In this document: positions 63,743 through 64,000 of the stretch, in pieces
How positions within the stretch are numbered: the stretch's first letter is position 1
Layout: each line of letters begins with the position of its first letter
Program-made: the position numbers and the translations under genes
From: Flavisphingomonas formosensis
GTDB taxonomy: Bacteria > Pseudomonadota > Alphaproteobacteria > Sphingomonadales > Sphingomonadaceae
NCBI RefSeq assembly: GCF_009755815.1
Contig: NZ_WRPK01000006.1
Span: 62,001-126,000 of the forward strand
Length of the DNA: 64,000 nucleotides
Direction of reading: 5' to 3'
Notes under the pieces: generated by a model
Database searches by the model: none
What the model was told of the DNA's origin: nothing
What the model saw: the letters and a program-made list of their open reading frames with translations, nothing else

Positions 63743-64000
63743 ATGAATCTGGCGGAATTGCTTCTGGTGCGGGCACGGACGACACCGGCTGCGCCAGCCC
63801 TCTTCCTGGGCGACGGCTTGGTCGCCGACTATGCGGAATTGGCGCGGCGCGTGCTGACGGTCGCAGGCGGCCTTGCCGCGCGCGGGGTCAAGGCCGGCGA
63901 TCGCATCCTGCTGTGGATGGCGAATAGCCCCGCCTATATCGAGACGATGTTCGGGATCTGGGCGGCGGGCGCCGTCGTCGTGCCGCTCAACTACAAGCTG
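63743..64000 (+). CDS. AMP-dependent acyl-CoA synthetase (partial)
   Basis: Only the first 86 codons are in the window. The N-terminus MNLAELLLVRARTTPAAPAL, then VKAGDRILLWMANSPAYIE and WAAGAVVVPLNYKL are typical of ANL-family acyl-CoA ligases. The catalytic motifs lie beyond the right edge. Divergent from the thiolase, so activation of a carboxylic acid for the same catabolic route is likely. Confidence 0.85.
   Translation, partial: MNLAELLLVRARTTPAAPALFLGDGLVADYAELARRVLTVAGGLAARGVKAGDRILLWMANSPAYIETMFGIWAAGAVVVPLNYKL

Overview
The window looks like chromosome of a high-GC alphaproteobacterium, most probably a sphingomonad (Sphingomonadaceae). The clues are two large TonB-dependent receptors, several P450s and SDRs in catabolic clusters, a Ros/MucR-type regulator without zinc ligands, and hairpin terminators without U tracts. 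Genus-level placement is inference. I saw no tRNA, rRNA, insertion sequence, phage gene or CRISPR array. Long open frames occur opposite most genes and look like GC-codon shadows.

Layout. 1-11.2 kb is a catabolic/modification island: a partial FAD oxidoreductase, an SDR and a flavin monooxygenase on the minus strand; then two tandem P450s, a translationally coupled SDR/pseudo-SDR pair, another SDR, an amidase and a short M24 peptidase-like enzyme. The substrate is unknown. 11.2-19.7 kb holds a siderophore-type TonB receptor, an AraC regulator preceded by three direct repeats at 21-bp spacing, the dgcN-dgcA D-glutamate pair, an MFS transporter and a D-aminoacylase. Together these suggest uptake and catabolism of N-acyl-D-amino acids or D-glutamate. 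19.9-28 kb is mixed: a secreted alpha/beta hydrolase, an LLM-class flavoprotein, an MgtC/DUF4010 membrane protein, a small 79-aa gene, an epoxide hydrolase-P450 pair and an AraC regulator. 28.1-33.7 kb encodes a three-subunit molybdenum hydroxylase (PaoABC type) and malonyl-CoA decarboxylase.

33.9-56.9 kb is a large nitrogen-salvage region. A minus-strand operon ureDABCEFG-hupE is followed by a very unusual sensor, an NCS1-type transporter fused through a Cys-rich segment to a hybrid histidine kinase, and then by a LuxR-type response regulator. Divergent from it is the urea ABC importer urtABCDE with a HIRAN-domain gene. Facing urt is a second minus-strand operon: outer-membrane protein, isochorismatase-fold hydrolase (biuret-hydrolase-like), NCS2-like permease, AtzG, AtzE, AtzH and allophanate hydrolase AtzF. 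A GntR regulator is divergent from this operon. The reading is that urea and biuret-like or other ureide compounds are imported, cut to allophanate or urea, and released as ammonia and CO2 under control of a transporter-coupled two-component system and a GntR regulator.

57-64 kb carries the MucR-like regulator, a small unknown gene, a second TonB receptor with strong hairpins behind it, a PilZ-like protein, a thiolase-like enzyme and the start of an acyl-CoA synthetase that runs off the window. The most interesting leads are the transporter-kinase fusion in the urease operon, the ureide/urea gene arrangement and its operators, the phased repeats before the dgc-linked AraC gene, and the tandem P450s that both lack the usual I-helix acidic residue.
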